NCBI GenBank assembly: GCA_030584185.1
Contig: CP129495.1
Coordinates: 496,001 to 560,000 of the forward strand
DNA from: Acidimicrobiia bacterium
Lineage (GTDB): Bacteria > Actinomycetota > Acidimicrobiia > Spongiisociales > UBA11373
Reading direction: 5' to 3'
DNA length: 64,000 nt
This document shows positions 25,633 through 34,498 of the stretch, piece by piece. The notes beneath the pieces were generated by a model, which was not told the DNA's origin, did no database searches, and saw nothing but the letters and a program-made list of their open reading frames with translations. The position numbers and the translations under genes are program-made. Every line of letters starts with the position of its first letter. Within the stretch, counting starts at the first letter, position 1.

Positions 25633-26931
25633 CTATCCTTTCGCTTCGGCGGCGGCCAGACGCCTGCGGGAGTCCAGCCCCTCGAAGAAGGCGTCGATCC
25701 GGTTCTTCATCTGGGCCTCGGACACCACCCGCCGGTCCATCATGTCCGACTCGATGAACAGGCTGGGGATGCCGTGCTTCTCGGTCAGGTACCGGCGGCC
25801 ATCGGCCAGGCCGGTGGACACGGTGCGACAGGATTTGATCGGGTGGTAGATCACACCCTCGGCGTCGAACTCCTCGTACATGGTGGCCAGCACCTCGTTC
25901 TGGTGGAACATGGCGTCCATGGCGTCGCGCACACTCACCAGCACGCCCTCGGCCAGGCTGGCCAGGGGGCGGTCGAGGTCGTACTCGAACCCACGGTTGG
26001 CGCCGCCGGAGGCGAACCAGAGGTAGGTGGAGTTGACGAAGGTCCCGCCCCAGTCGGTGAACAGCTCGTTGAAACGCCGGAAGATCGGGTAGCAGGGCAC
26101 CCCCACGAACAGCAGCCGGTACTTCTCCTCGATGCTGGTGCCGATCCCCTGGGCCGCCTTGTACTCCATCTCCTCGACCAGGCGCTCGAAGTAGCGGGCC
26201 CCGGTCTCGGTGCCGCGAAAGCCGTTGGCCACACCCAGGTAGATGGTGCCGTCGGTGAGGGCGTTGAACACCGCCGGCTTGGCCCGGTTCAGCTCCAGGA
26301 TGCGGCTCCAGGACCGGCTCATCACGTTGGCGTTGTCGAGCACGCCCCGGAACTTGTCGATGTCGAACTTGGTGCCCGTGACCTGTTCGCAGAGCGTGAT
26401 CAACTCTTTCAGCTGCACCTCGACGTACTTGCGGTCGGCCTCGAAGTCGGAGTCTCCCGGCCAGGTCTGGGTCCCGGCCTGGCGGGTGCCGGGGATGTCG
26501 ATGGTGAACATCGGTGTTCCGTACATCCGCTCCCAGATCTCGGCCCACTTGATGTAGGTGTTGCAGGCGTTGGTGAGCACCGAGAGTGCCGGCGGCGGGA
26601 TCCGTCCCATCGGGTGTTCCCCACCCCGGAGCTGGGTGGCGACGTCGGCCTTCACGTAGCCGCAGATGTCGGGCGAGTAGCCGTGGTCCTCGGCCTCCTC
26701 CAGGTACTCGTGTGCCACCCGGCGCACCGCCGTCTGCAGCGAGTTGATCTCGGGGAAGACGACCGGGAGGTCGAAGGTCTTGAGGATCTCGTTGATGCTC
26801 CCCATCACGAAGACGTAGGCCGCCTTGCCGCCAGTGGCTGCGGTCTGGTCGAGCTCGGTGAACCAGTCCCGGAAGAGGTCGGCCCCTTCCTGGTTACCCC
26901 GGCCCACGAGGTTGGTTGTTGCTGTGGTCAT
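25633..26931 (-). CDS. bcrB: Benzoyl-CoA reductase catalytic subunit B
   Basis: 432 aa, HgdB/BcrB family (2-hydroxyglutaryl-CoA dehydratase D-component). Family features include the N-terminal AAYVFVMGSINEILKTFDLPVVFPEIN, the SVLTNACNTYIKWAE segment with a candidate cluster cysteine, YLWFASGGANRGFEYD and the late EGVIYHPIKSCRTVSTG. Together with subunit C it binds the substrate and two Fe-S clusters. Twelve bases after the bcrC stop. Length fits BcrB/BzdO. Confidence 0.92.
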   Translation of the reverse strand: MTTATTNLVGRGNQEGADLFRDWFTELDQTAATGGKAAYVFVMGSINEILKTFDLPVVFPEINSLQTAVRRVAHEYLEEAEDHGYSPDICGYVKADVATQLRGGEHPMGRIPPPALSVLTNACNTYIKWAEIWERMYGTPMFTIDIPGTRQAGTQTWPGDSDFEADRKYVEVQLKELITLCEQVTGTKFDIDKFRGVLDNANVMSRSWSRILELNRAKPAVFNALTDGTIYLGVANGFRGTETGARYFERLVEEMEYKAAQGIGTSIEEKYRLLFVGVPCYPIFRRFNELFTDWGGTFVNSTYLWFASGGANRGFEYDLDRPLASLAEGVLVSVRDAMDAMFHQNEVLATMYEEFDAEGVIYHPIKSCRTVSTGLADGRRYLTEKHGIPSLFIESDMMDRRVVSEAQMKNRIDAFFEGLDSRRRLAAAEAKG

Positions 26932-26942
26932 CGATGGCTCCC

Positions 26943-28118
26943 TCAGGCGAAAAGGATGTTCTCAACGAAGGTCTCGAGCTGCAGCTCGAGCTGGTCGAAC
27001 GAGGTCATGTTCTCCTCGAACTCGGTCACGAAGTAGGCGACTCCGGCCTCATCGAGGGCGTGCACGTAGGTGACCTGCTCCTCGAGCCCGGGCTCGCACA
27101 TCTTGGCGGCGGCGAGGATCGCCGCCTCGGCGCCCGAGTTGCGGATCCGCTCCAGGATCATCTTCTCCTTCGGCTTGCGCAGGTCGTGCTGCACCGGGCT
27201 GTACGAGGAGCGCTCGACGTACGCCTCGGCGAGGGAATGGAGCGGATCGCCGTCGCTGGGGACGTCCTCGGTGATCCAGCGCAGGCCGATGAGGAAGTCG
27301 TCGTCGACCACGTATGTACTCCGCCCCAGCATCCGCACCAGGTCGAAGGGAGGCTGCTCGCAGAAGCCGCCCTCGAACACCACCCGGATGCGGTCCTCCT
27401 GACGAGCGGTCCGCGCCAGGATCTGCGGCAGAACGGTGGCCAGGAGGTCGTTGTGCTCCTCCCGGGGCATCATCCCGGCCAGGGCCACCAGGGCGTAGGC
27501 ATCCTCGGCGGCGAGCAGCCACGGGGTCTCCCGCTTGATCCGGTAGATCTCCCGCATCAGCCGGCGGTTCTCGTTGAACACTTCGATCGAGTTGCGCAGG
27601 GCGTCGTCGGTGACCTGCGTCCCGGTGACCTCCTCGGCGATACGGCGAATACGGTCGTACTCGTTGCGGAGATACTCGACGCTGCCGCTGGAGTTGGGGT
27701 TCTGCGGAAGGTACAGGATCTGGCAGGGATGGTCGAAATTGCGACCCCAGATCGCAGCCAGATTGCGGGCCGCATCACAGATCGGATGGGACACGAACAT
27801 GTCCAATTGCACCCGCCCGCTGAGCGGCAGTTCCAGGGAGGTCTTCAGGATCGAGCACAGGTACGACCCGAAATGCGAGTCCGCCTGATTGGGCTCCACC
27901 GGCGCCCCGCGCAGCTTGAAAGGAAGCATACCGGCCGCATGCATGATCTCCTCGGGGAAATACACCTGGAAGTGGCCCCCCACCTTGCCGCCTTGCTCCC
28001 GCCAGCGCGCCACCGTCGGGAACTCGGCCGACTCCACCATCTCGCGGCACTCGAGGAGGGCGTCGTCGAGCCCCTTCTCGCGCCACTCTGGGAAGACCCG
28101 CGCCGAAGTCGTCGTCAT
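26943..28118 (-). CDS. bcrC: Benzoyl-CoA reductase catalytic subunit C
   Basis: 391 aa, HgdB/BcrC family. [25 protein letters not shown] (about 47-71), the [12 protein letters not shown] cysteine segment, [14 protein letters not shown] and [13 protein letters not shown] are the family blocks. ATG overlaps the stop of the tetR gene by 4 bp. The order C, B, D-type, A-type gives a complete ATP-dependent (class I) enzyme that reduces benzoyl-CoA to cyclohexa-1,5-dienecarbonyl-CoA with ferredoxin electrons in the cytoplasm under anoxic conditions. Confidence 0.92.
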   Translation of the reverse strand: MTTTSARVFPEWREKGLDDALLECREMVESAEFPTVARWREQGGKVGGHFQVYFPEEIMHAAGMLPFKLRGAPVEPNQADSHFGSYLCSILKTSLELPLSGRVQLDMFVSHPICDAARNLAAIWGRNFDHPCQILYLPQNPNSSGSVEYLRNEYDRIRRIAEEVTGTQVTDDALRNSIEVFNENRRLMREIYRIKRETPWLLAAEDAYALVALAGMMPREEHNDLLATVLPQILARTARQEDRIRVVFEGGFCEQPPFDLVRMLGRSTYVVDDDFLIGLRWITEDVPSDGDPLHSLAEAYVERSSYSPVQHDLRKPKEKMILERIRNSGAEAAILAAAKMCEPGLEEQVTYVHALDEAGVAYFVTEFEENMTSFDQLELQLETFVENILFA

Positions 28119-28726
28119 GCCATCACCCCCGCCGGGACCGCGGCGGCCCCCTCGAAGAACAGGTCCAGTACGTGATCGAGACGCGAGTCGACGTCGCCCA
28201 GAGTCTTCATGGCGTAGTCGCCGATGACGATCTCCACCAGGGCGACGAACGACCAGGAGAGCAGCCGGGGATCGGCAGGGGCCAGCTCGCCGTCGGCGAT
28301 CCCATCGTTCACGATCGCCTCCACCTGCTCGGGAAGGGCTCGCTGGTAGGCGCGCACCAGGCGATCGCGATCGGCCCCCCGGAAGGTGTTGATGTCACGC
28401 CTCACCAGGCGGATCAGCTGCCCTTCCTCTTCGGGAAGCTCCAGGAAGTCCCGGGTGAGGCGGGCCAGCCGCTCCCGGCAGGTTCCCTCCATGTCGACGG
28501 CGCCGGCGAAGAGCCGCCGCTTGGAGTCGAGGTCGCCGAGCATCATCGTGACGTACAGCCGCTCCTTGGAGGGGAAGTGGTGGTACAGCCCTCCCTTGGT
28601 GACCTCGGCGGCGCGGGCGATGAGATCGGTGGTGACGTCGGCGTAGGGGCGGCTGAGGAACAGCGAGCGCGCCGCCGCCAGGATGCGCCCGGTGGTGTTG
28701 GCGGTCCGCTCGTCCTGGGTTGCCAT
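28115..28726 (-). CDS. TetR-family regulator of the bcr operon
   Basis: 203 aa. HTH segment [28 protein letters not shown] then [12 protein letters not shown] (residues about 14-62). First gene of the minus-strand operon tetR, bcrC, bcrB, bcrD, bcrA, 89-aa gene. ATG 28726 is chosen; a TTG at 28750 would put the start inside the palindrome. The 34-bp palindrome 22 bp upstream is very likely its own operator, so the operon would be autoregulated. Confidence 0.88.
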   Translation of the reverse strand: MATQDERTANTTGRILAAARSLFLSRPYADVTTDLIARAAEVTKGGLYHHFPSKERLYVTMMLGDLDSKRRLFAGAVDMEGTCRERLARLTRDFLELPEEEGQLIRLVRRDINTFRGADRDRLVRAYQRALPEQVEAIVNDGIADGELAPADPRLLSWSFVALVEIVIGDYAMKTLGDVDSRLDHVLDLFFEGAAAVPAGVMA

Positions 28727-28747
28727 GGTCGCCTCGCCGATCTTCGA

Positions 28748-28781
28748 CAACTTACCGACCGGTCAGCCGGTAGGTAAGTTG
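28748..28781. promoter_or_regulatory. 34-bp palindromic operator upstream of tetR-bcr
   Basis: Arms CAACTTACCGACCGG (28748-28762) and CCGGTAGGTAAGTTG (28767-28781) are inverted repeats with one mismatch around TCAG. The core ACCGACCGGT is typical of actinobacterial TetR operators for fatty and aromatic acyl-CoA regulators. It lies between tetR-bcr (minus) and the aminotransferase (plus, start 28888), so it could affect both. Confidence 0.8.
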
Positions 28782-28887
28782 ATGATAGGGGTCGACGCCT
28801 TTCGATGTCAACGCGCTGCGCGCCTTCCGTGGGCCCGGCACAGCGGTTAGCCTCGGCTGGTCCATCACCGAGGAGTGCACACCCCCG

Positions 28888-29979
28888 ATGCCCCGATTCC
28901 GGCCCGATCTGGAGGCGATCCCCAAGTACGACCCGGGCGACCCCCTCTTGGAGGTGGCCGCCCGGCTGTCCCTGGACGAGGTGATCGACATGGGCTCCAA
29001 CGAATGCCCGGTGGAGCCGTTCCCCGAGGTGTTGGAGGCGATCCGGAAGGCGGCGACCACCGTCAACCGCTACCCGGTGACCGACTCCAGGTGGCTGGCG
29101 GAGGCCCTCGGCACCCTCTACGGAGTGGAGCGCCAGTGGGTCTGGGTGGCACCGGGGAGCACCGGGATCCTGATGGCGACGGCCCTCGCCGCATCGGGTC
29201 CGGGTACCTCCATCGTGTTCGCCGACCCTTCGTTCATCATGTACCGGATGGCCTCAGCCGTGGCCGGAGCCGAAGCGATCCCGGTCCCCGTCGACGGGGG
29301 ATGGAGGCTCGACGCCGATGCCATGGCGGCGGCGGTCCGCCCCGACACGAGGGTCCTCTACTTCTGCAACCCCAACAACCCCACCGGCACCCACGTGCCG
29401 TTCTCCGCCATGGAGCGGCTGGTCGCCGCCGTCTCGCCCGAGGTGACCATCGTGTTCGACGAGGCGTACGCCGAGTACGTCACCGCCCCCGATTGGTCGT
29501 CGGCGATTCCCCTCACGATGCACCACGAGAACGTCCTGGTGAGCCGGACGTTCTCCAAGGTGTACGGCCTGGCCGGCGAGAGGGTGGGATACGCCATCGG
29601 GAACCCCGATCTGATCGCCGCCCTCAGCCGACCCCAACCGCCGTACGCCGTCTCCGTGATCGCCCAGATGGCTGCGACCGAAGCCCTACGTCATCAAGAA
29701 CGGATCCGGCTCCGGGTGGCCGACGCCGTGGCCGGGCGGGAGTGGATCGCAGCGCGCCTGCGAGATCTCGGTCAGTTCGCCATCGACAGCCAGACCAACT
29801 TCGTGCTGTGGAGGCCGTCCGATGCGATGGCCGCCACCGATTTCGTGCTGAGGCGCGGCAGCCTGGTCCGGGCGCTGGGCCCGTGGGTGCGCATCTCGGT
29901 GGGCACGGAGGAGCAGAACCGGCGATGCCTAGATGCCATCGAGGAGGCCATCGCCTCCGGTGTGATCAGCCGAGACTGA
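28888..29979 (+). CDS. HisC/Pat-like PLP aminotransferase
   Basis: 363-aa class I/II aminotransferase of the histidinol-phosphate type. PLP residues are visible: Asn164 in NPNNPTG, Asp191 in FDEAYAEY, Lys224 in SRTFSKVYGLAGERVGY and the C-terminal phosphate/carboxylate Arg in WVRISVG. In actinobacteria, proteins of this group often act as phenylalanine (aromatic) aminotransferases. No other his gene is near, whereas the aromatic island is next door, so production of phenylpyruvate or 4-hydroxyphenylpyruvate is plausible (inference). Convergent with the next gene, 6 bp apart. Confidence 0.87.
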   Translation: MPRFRPDLEAIPKYDPGDPLLEVAARLSLDEVIDMGSNECPVEPFPEVLEAIRKAATTVNRYPVTDSRWLAEALGTLYGVERQWVWVAPGSTGILMATALAASGPGTSIVFADPSFIMYRMASAVAGAEAIPVPVDGGWRLDADAMAAAVRPDTRVLYFCNPNNPTGTHVPFSAMERLVAAVSPEVTIVFDEAYAEYVTAPDWSSAIPLTMHHENVLVSRTFSKVYGLAGERVGYAIGNPDLIAALSRPQPPYAVSVIAQMAATEALRHQERIRLRVADAVAGREWIAARLRDLGQFAIDSQTNFVLWRPSDAMAATDFVLRRGSLVRALGPWVRISVGTEEQNRRCLDAIEEAIASGVISRD

Positions 29980-29985
29980 AGGAGC

Positions 29986-30375
29986 TCAGGCTCCCCGACC
30001 GACGCCGGCCTTCTTCAGCACGGCGGCAGGGACTCCGGCCTCGCGCCATGCCGCATAGGAGATGCCCTTGCGAGCACCGTATTCGGCGGCATGGGCGACG
30101 AACTCGGCCTCCAACTCGGCGAGATCCGACGCTCCCTTGGCCCTGGCCAGAGCGGCCTGGGCGCCGAGGCGTGCCTGGCGAAGGTCGATCGCCTTGAGCG
30201 GGTTGGTCTCGGCGGCGATCTTGTCGCCCAAATCGGCGATCCTCTTGCCCAGGGATTCGGGGGTCACCGGACGCCCGGGACGGCGCGCACCCAACGCTTC
30301 CAGATAGTTCTTGATCGCTCGCGATTGACGCCTACCGGCGGCAAGCGCCGCCTTGTGTTCTGCGGACATCGCCAT
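29986..30375 (-). CDS. Conserved small basic protein of unknown function
   Basis: 129 aa, starting MAMSAEHKAALAAGRRQSRAI. It has an Arg/Lys-rich N-terminal third, a helical middle (about 50-100) likely to form a coiled coil, and the C-terminal segment KGISYAAWREAGVPAAVLKKAGVG. I recall similar small proteins from actinobacterial genomes, where no function is known. The helix-rich, basic make-up would suit a nucleic-acid-binding role. Ribosome site GGGGAGAAGG upstream of ATG 30375 supports the start. Confidence 0.7.
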   Translation of the reverse strand: MAMSAEHKAALAAGRRQSRAIKNYLEALGARRPGRPVTPESLGKRIADLGDKIAAETNPLKAIDLRQARLGAQAALARAKGASDLAELEAEFVAHAAEYGARKGISYAAWREAGVPAAVLKKAGVGRGA

Positions 30376-30526
30376 GGCCTTCTCCCCTTTTTCGGCGGCC
30401 TCGTAGACCCGACTATATCCGAGGTCGCAGTCGTACGTATTCGGATGAATCCGACCCCGTCGAGAAGGCTCATTGTGGTGATGCCTGGAGAAACGCATGT
30501 CCTCCGACGGGCGAGGTGCCCTCGCC

Positions 30527-32464
30527 TCAGGACCAGGGAATGGTGACGACCTCTACCTGGCCGTCGAAGCCCTTGAGATCCAGGAAACGTGCCTCCGAAG
30601 TGACGGCGATCCCTGCCGCCTCGGCCGCCTCTCTGGAAGCGACGATCTCGCCTCCGCCTGCGGTGCCCGCTATTCGGGCCGCCATGTGCACACCCCTCCC
30701 CTTGAGGCCTCCCGACACCTCGGCGCAATGAATGCCGATGCGAACCATGGGAGCGAACCCGTGCCTACGACGGTGTTCGTCGAGGGCTCTTTGGACGGCG
30801 GCGGCACAGGCGGTGGCTGCCGGGGCATCCTCGAATTCGACGAAGAACCCGTCTCCGGCATGGTCGATCTCGGACCCTCCGTGCCGGGCGAACAGGTCCC
30901 GCAGCGTCTCGTCGTGCCAGCGCGCCAGGTGCTCCCAGGCGGCGTCGCCGATCGTCTCGACCAGACGCGTCGATTCGACGATGTCGGTGAACATGAGGGT
31001 TCGAAGCCGTCGCCCCGCCGAAGGCCGGTCACCCAGGATGTTGTCCACGTCTACCGCGTCGAGACGCGCCCCCAGGCGCATGAACACCGATCGCGCCGCC
31101 TGCAACTCCATTTCGGCGAGATCGAGGCTACCGGCGGCGAGCAGTGCCCTGCCCTTGGCGAGGCGAGCTCGGGCAGCCTCGTACGGAAGGTCGACCTGCA
31201 GCCAGAGGCGACCGGCCTCGGCGAGCGCCGTCGCCGCGCCGGATGGATCCCCGCTCGCCAGCGCCACGAGGCCGCGCGACTGAATCGCCGCCGCCCGCAG
31301 GGCGGTGGTCGAGAAGGAGGCTGCGATCCCATCGAGCTCGGAGGCCGCAGCCGCCGCCACCTCCAGGTCGCCATCCTCGACGGCCACCTCGATCCGTGCC
31401 GGGAGCAGCCGGGCCCGATCGAGGGGGCCAAGTGTCGTCGACGCCAGCGCCTCGTCCAGCAGTGCGGCCGCCGCTTCGGGTTTCCCTTGGGCGAGGCGGA
31501 GTTGGGCAAGCCCCGGCACCGGTCGACGACCGCACTCGAGTGCCTGCCGGAATGCCGCCTCGGCGCCGACGAGGTCCCCGAGTCGCATTCGGATCTCCCC
31601 CACCTCGTACAGCGCCTCCCCCGAGTACGCGACGAAGTGCTCCAGCTCGGTGCAGGCTCGCCGCGCCTCCTGCTCGGCCTCCGTCCAGGCGCCGCGCAGC
31701 CGCATGATCTCTGCACGATGCACGCGACACAGCCCGGGAAAGCCGGAGTTGTGTCCCTCGCGCTCGCACCAGCGCCGTGCCGCCTCGGTCCAGTCACCGG
31801 CTCGGCCGTAGTCGGCCATCTTCTGACAGATGCTGATCATGTTGCAGTAGATCTTCCCCGTGGCCAGGGGGCCCAGTTCGCCGCCGACTGCAGCGACCAT
31901 GGCCGCATCCATGAGCGCCATCCCCTCGTCGACGGTGCCCATCGCCGCGAGATTCCTCCCCTGGTCATGTAGGGCGAGCATCTCCAGGTCACGATCCCCG
32001 ACCCGCCGGGCGATCTCGGCTGCCTGCCGCACCAGGCCCAGGGACCGCTCGAAGTCGGAATCCATCTCGAAGGCGATCATCGCTTCGATCCGGACCAGGT
32101 GGCCGTGGGCGGCCACCTCGGTGTGGCCGTCGAGCAACTCCTTGGCCCTGCGCACCCAACCGGTGCCCAGAGCCCGGGAGAGCATGGCGAACTGGTCGTA
32201 GGCGATGTCGACGGCCAGGCGAGCCGCCCGGGGGACGTCGCCCGAGGACGTGCACGCCGAGTAGGCGCGCTCACGGGCCCCGATGGCGGCGTCGAGTCGT
32301 CCGGTCCACCATGCCGCCTCGGCCATGGCCTCCAGGTCGTCGACCCCCAGTGCCGAGACGGCGTCGGCGGCGAGGAACAGGTCGTAGGCCCGATGCCACT
32401 CCCGGTGTGCCGCCGCGGAGCGCGCCTCTTCGGCCTTCGCCACGGCGCCCGATTCCGCCACCAT
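30527..32464 (-). CDS. TPR-type protein with C-terminal class III nucleotide cyclase domain
   Basis: 645 aa. Residues about 1-470 are helical repeats of the TPR type (many A/L/W heptad-like blocks, e.g. AAWWTGRLDAAIGARERAYSA). Residues about 475-645 form a class III adenylate/guanylate cyclase domain: RTLMFTDIVESTRL with the first metal Asp, GDGFFVEFEDA with the second, and GIHCAEV near the end. It would produce a cyclic nucleotide, probably cAMP. Several starts are possible (GTG 32467, ATG 32464, GTG 32461), with GGGAGG just upstream. Divergent from a cNMP-binding protein 69 bp away. Confidence 0.87.
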   Translation of the reverse strand: MVAESGAVAKAEEARSAAAHREWHRAYDLFLAADAVSALGVDDLEAMAEAAWWTGRLDAAIGARERAYSACTSSGDVPRAARLAVDIAYDQFAMLSRALGTGWVRRAKELLDGHTEVAAHGHLVRIEAMIAFEMDSDFERSLGLVRQAAEIARRVGDRDLEMLALHDQGRNLAAMGTVDEGMALMDAAMVAAVGGELGPLATGKIYCNMISICQKMADYGRAGDWTEAARRWCEREGHNSGFPGLCRVHRAEIMRLRGAWTEAEQEARRACTELEHFVAYSGEALYEVGEIRMRLGDLVGAEAAFRQALECGRRPVPGLAQLRLAQGKPEAAAALLDEALASTTLGPLDRARLLPARIEVAVEDGDLEVAAAAASELDGIAASFSTTALRAAAIQSRGLVALASGDPSGAATALAEAGRLWLQVDLPYEAARARLAKGRALLAAGSLDLAEMELQAARSVFMRLGARLDAVDVDNILGDRPSAGRRLRTLMFTDIVESTRLVETIGDAAWEHLARWHDETLRDLFARHGGSEIDHAGDGFFVEFEDAPAATACAAAVQRALDEHRRRHGFAPMVRIGIHCAEVSGGLKGRGVHMAARIAGTAGGGEIVASREAAEAAGIAVTSEARFLDLKGFDGQVEVVTIPWS

Positions 32465-32533
32465 CACCTCCCGCCGACCCGTCAGGCCGTGCTTCGCTAT
32501 CCTCGCACAAGTCTCATCGGGAGGGACCCAAGG

Positions 32534-32929
32534 ATGGATGCCAGCGTCCTGAGGACGGTTCCCCTATTCGCCGGCCTTTCGGACTCGGATCGCCGGCAGG
32601 TGGCACGCTGGATGGATCAGATCGAGGTGGGTGCCGGGACCCCGTTGGCTCGCGAGGGGGACTTCGCCTACGAGTTCTTCCTGATCGAAGAGGGAACAGC
32701 CGAGGTGACCCACGATGGCGCCGTAGTGACCGTCATGGGCCCGGGTGAGTACTTCGGTGAGATCGCCCTCCTCGACACCCGGCGGCGAACCGCCTCGGTC
32801 ACCGCCAGCACCCCGATGCGCCTCATCGTCATGTTCAAGCGCGAGTTCCAGTCGATGGCCGACGCCCACCCCGAGATCGCAGATGCGATCCGGGCGGCCG
32901 GCAAGGAGCGCCTCGAGCGCACCTCGTGA
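32534..32929 (+). CDS. Single-domain cyclic nucleotide-binding protein
   Basis: 131 aa made of one CRP-type cyclic nucleotide-binding domain. GEYFGEIALLDTRRRTASV (about 77-95) is the phosphate-binding cassette with its conserved Glu and Arg. No HTH or effector domain follows. AAGGATGG provides a weak ribosome site. Divergent from the cyclase gene, so the two may be a synthesis/receptor pair. Its stop is 7 bp before the left attachment repeat, so the mobile element starts directly after it. Confidence 0.87.
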   Translation: MDASVLRTVPLFAGLSDSDRRQVARWMDQIEVGAGTPLAREGDFAYEFFLIEEGTAEVTHDGAVVTVMGPGEYFGEIALLDTRRRTASVTASTPMRLIVMFKREFQSMADAHPEIADAIRAAGKERLERTS

Positions 32930-32935
32930 GGTGTC

Positions 32936-32979
32936 GGCTCCGGGGGGGAGATTCGAACTCCCAACCAACGGATTAACAG
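32936..32979. repeat. Left attachment site (partial tRNA-Asn copy)
   Basis: 44 bp identical to 51511-51554. In minus-strand sense it is the part of tRNA-Asn from the anticodon loop to the CC of the CCA end. The base after it differs (no CCA end), and the 5' half of a tRNA is missing, so it is an attachment scar and not a working tRNA. Confidence 0.92.
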
Positions 32980-32992
32980 AGGCGACTCGAGC

Positions 32993-33005
32993 CTTGTCCG
33001 ACAAG
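32993..33005. repeat. Palindrome near the left attachment site
   Basis: CTTGTC-C-GACAAG, a perfect inverted repeat 14 bp inside the left end and 117 bp before the integrase start. Its place fits an integrase arm site or an int promoter operator. Confidence 0.4.
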
Positions 33006-33121
33006 CGAAAACCCACGCGTTTGGCGCTTAGCGACACTTGTGGTCTCTTGACCCCGGGCTGCTAGCACCCGATTCTGCAACCACCTGCAACCGACGAGGG
33101 CGCTACGGCGCAGCGGGAGGG

Positions 33122-34363
33122 ATGAGCATGAAGCGACGCAAGATCACACTGCCGGGAACGGTGTTCCAACGGCCGAACGGACGGTGGACCGCGATGACTA
33201 CCGGAGCAGCGGGGTACGGGCCTCGCCGTTCAATCGGCACTTTCGCGACCCGAGAAGAGGCAGAGGAGTGCCTGGAGCGTCATGTGCTGCTCGGTGGACC
33301 AGCGACCCGCAGGGAGGCTGCGGAGGCCCCCACGTGTCACTCTCTTGGAGAGCAGGATCGGACCAGCGAACTCGAACAGCAGACAGTCGGCGATTACCTC
33401 ACCGGGTGGCTCGATGAGGTCCTTGCCAGGGAACTCGAGACCGGGCTACTCGCTCGCTCGACCGCCCAGAGCTACCGCCGGATCGTGCTTGGGGACATCA
33501 TTCCTGACCTCGGACACCTGCCAATCGCAGACCTCGAACCCAAGCATCTGCGGACCTGGCTCGCGCACCTGCGAGAGCGCGGCCTAGGCGATCGAAGCGT
33601 GGTGAAGGTATTCGGGATGCTTCACCGAGCCTTTGCCGACTCCGACCTGCCCACGAATCCGATCTACCTGCCGCGTCGTGATCGTCCACGAGTCCGCTCC
33701 ACCCGCGAAGTCATCCGTCCCACGGTTGACGACGTGACCGCCTGGCTCGAGCACATCCTTTGCTGCCCCGAGTCGGGCGGTGAGTCGCTGTACCCGTTGT
33801 GGCGTGTCATGGCAACAACGGGGATACGCCGGGCTGAAGCCTGTGGTCTCACGTGGGAGGACCTTGAGGCACACGACGGCATCTGGCTGCTGACCGTTTC
33901 CCGCAACCTCCTCATCGACAGCGGAACGCTGTACACCGGCCCCCCAAAGTCCCGTGAGGGGTATCGGTCGATCCGTCTCGACGAAGCCACGGCCGCAACA
34001 CTGACGGCCTACCGGCAGGCGACAGCCTCTCGAGAGACTGTCAAGGTCGAGACTCGGGACGGCCATGGCGAGTTTGACTTCATGTTCCGATGGGGACCCA
34101 CTCTCACGGCCATGAACCCCGACACCGTGACGCGCCTGTTCCTCAAGGAATGGAAGCACACACGACTTCGGCCCGGCGTCACGCTCCACGGACTGAGGCA
34201 CAGCCACGGGTCGGCCCTCCTCCAGGCGGGCATGAGCGAGATCGAGGTGGCGGCCCACCTCGGCCACAACCCCCAGGTGCTGCTCACCATCTACGCGAGG
34301 GACCTCGACGAGGTGCGGCGGCATCAGCGGCTGGCAGCCACCGTCGAGCGGCTGTACGGGTAG
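33122..34363 (+). CDS. int: Tyrosine recombinase (integrase)
   Basis: 413 aa. An N-terminal AP2-like DNA-binding region (RWTAMTTGAAGYGPRRSIGTF), a SAM-like core-binding domain (about 85-190) and the catalytic domain with TTGIRRAEACGLTW (Arg), LHGLRHSHGSALL (His-x2-Arg) and LTIYARD (Tyr). ATG 33122 follows GGGAGGG; an in-frame extension upstream has no family sequence. It should cut and join at the tRNA-Asn repeat. Confidence 0.93.
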   Translation: MSMKRRKITLPGTVFQRPNGRWTAMTTGAAGYGPRRSIGTFATREEAEECLERHVLLGGPATRREAAEAPTCHSLGEQDRTSELEQQTVGDYLTGWLDEVLARELETGLLARSTAQSYRRIVLGDIIPDLGHLPIADLEPKHLRTWLAHLRERGLGDRSVVKVFGMLHRAFADSDLPTNPIYLPRRDRPRVRSTREVIRPTVDDVTAWLEHILCCPESGGESLYPLWRVMATTGIRRAEACGLTWEDLEAHDGIWLLTVSRNLLIDSGTLYTGPPKSREGYRSIRLDEATAATLTAYRQATASRETVKVETRDGHGEFDFMFRWGPTLTAMNPDTVTRLFLKEWKHTRLRPGVTLHGLRHSHGSALLQAGMSEIEVAAHLGHNPQVLLTIYARDLDEVRRHQRLAATVERLYG

Positions 34364-34498
34364 TGGTAGCCGCCGATGGTTGGACCTTGTGGACCTTATG
34401 GACGTTCTCACTGCTGTCACGGAGAGGATCGACCTGATCTGGGTGGTCACCCCTACACGGGCCAGCACCCAAGGAGGGTCCAGAGGTCCTCAACGTCC

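Noticed and set aside
23999-26548. 849-codon frame that appears to extend the bcrA-like ATPase upstream
   Set aside because: Only the last 270 codons have family sequence. The GTG at 24811 overlaps the stop of the previous gene, and the extension is the shadow of bcrD and bcrB.
24859-27036. 725-codon open frame on the plus strand
   Set aside because: Antisense to bcrD and bcrB, whose motifs are unmistakable. GC-rich codon bias keeps the opposite frame open.
32936-32979. Second tRNA-Asn gene
   Set aside because: Only the 3' half is present. It is the attachment duplication.
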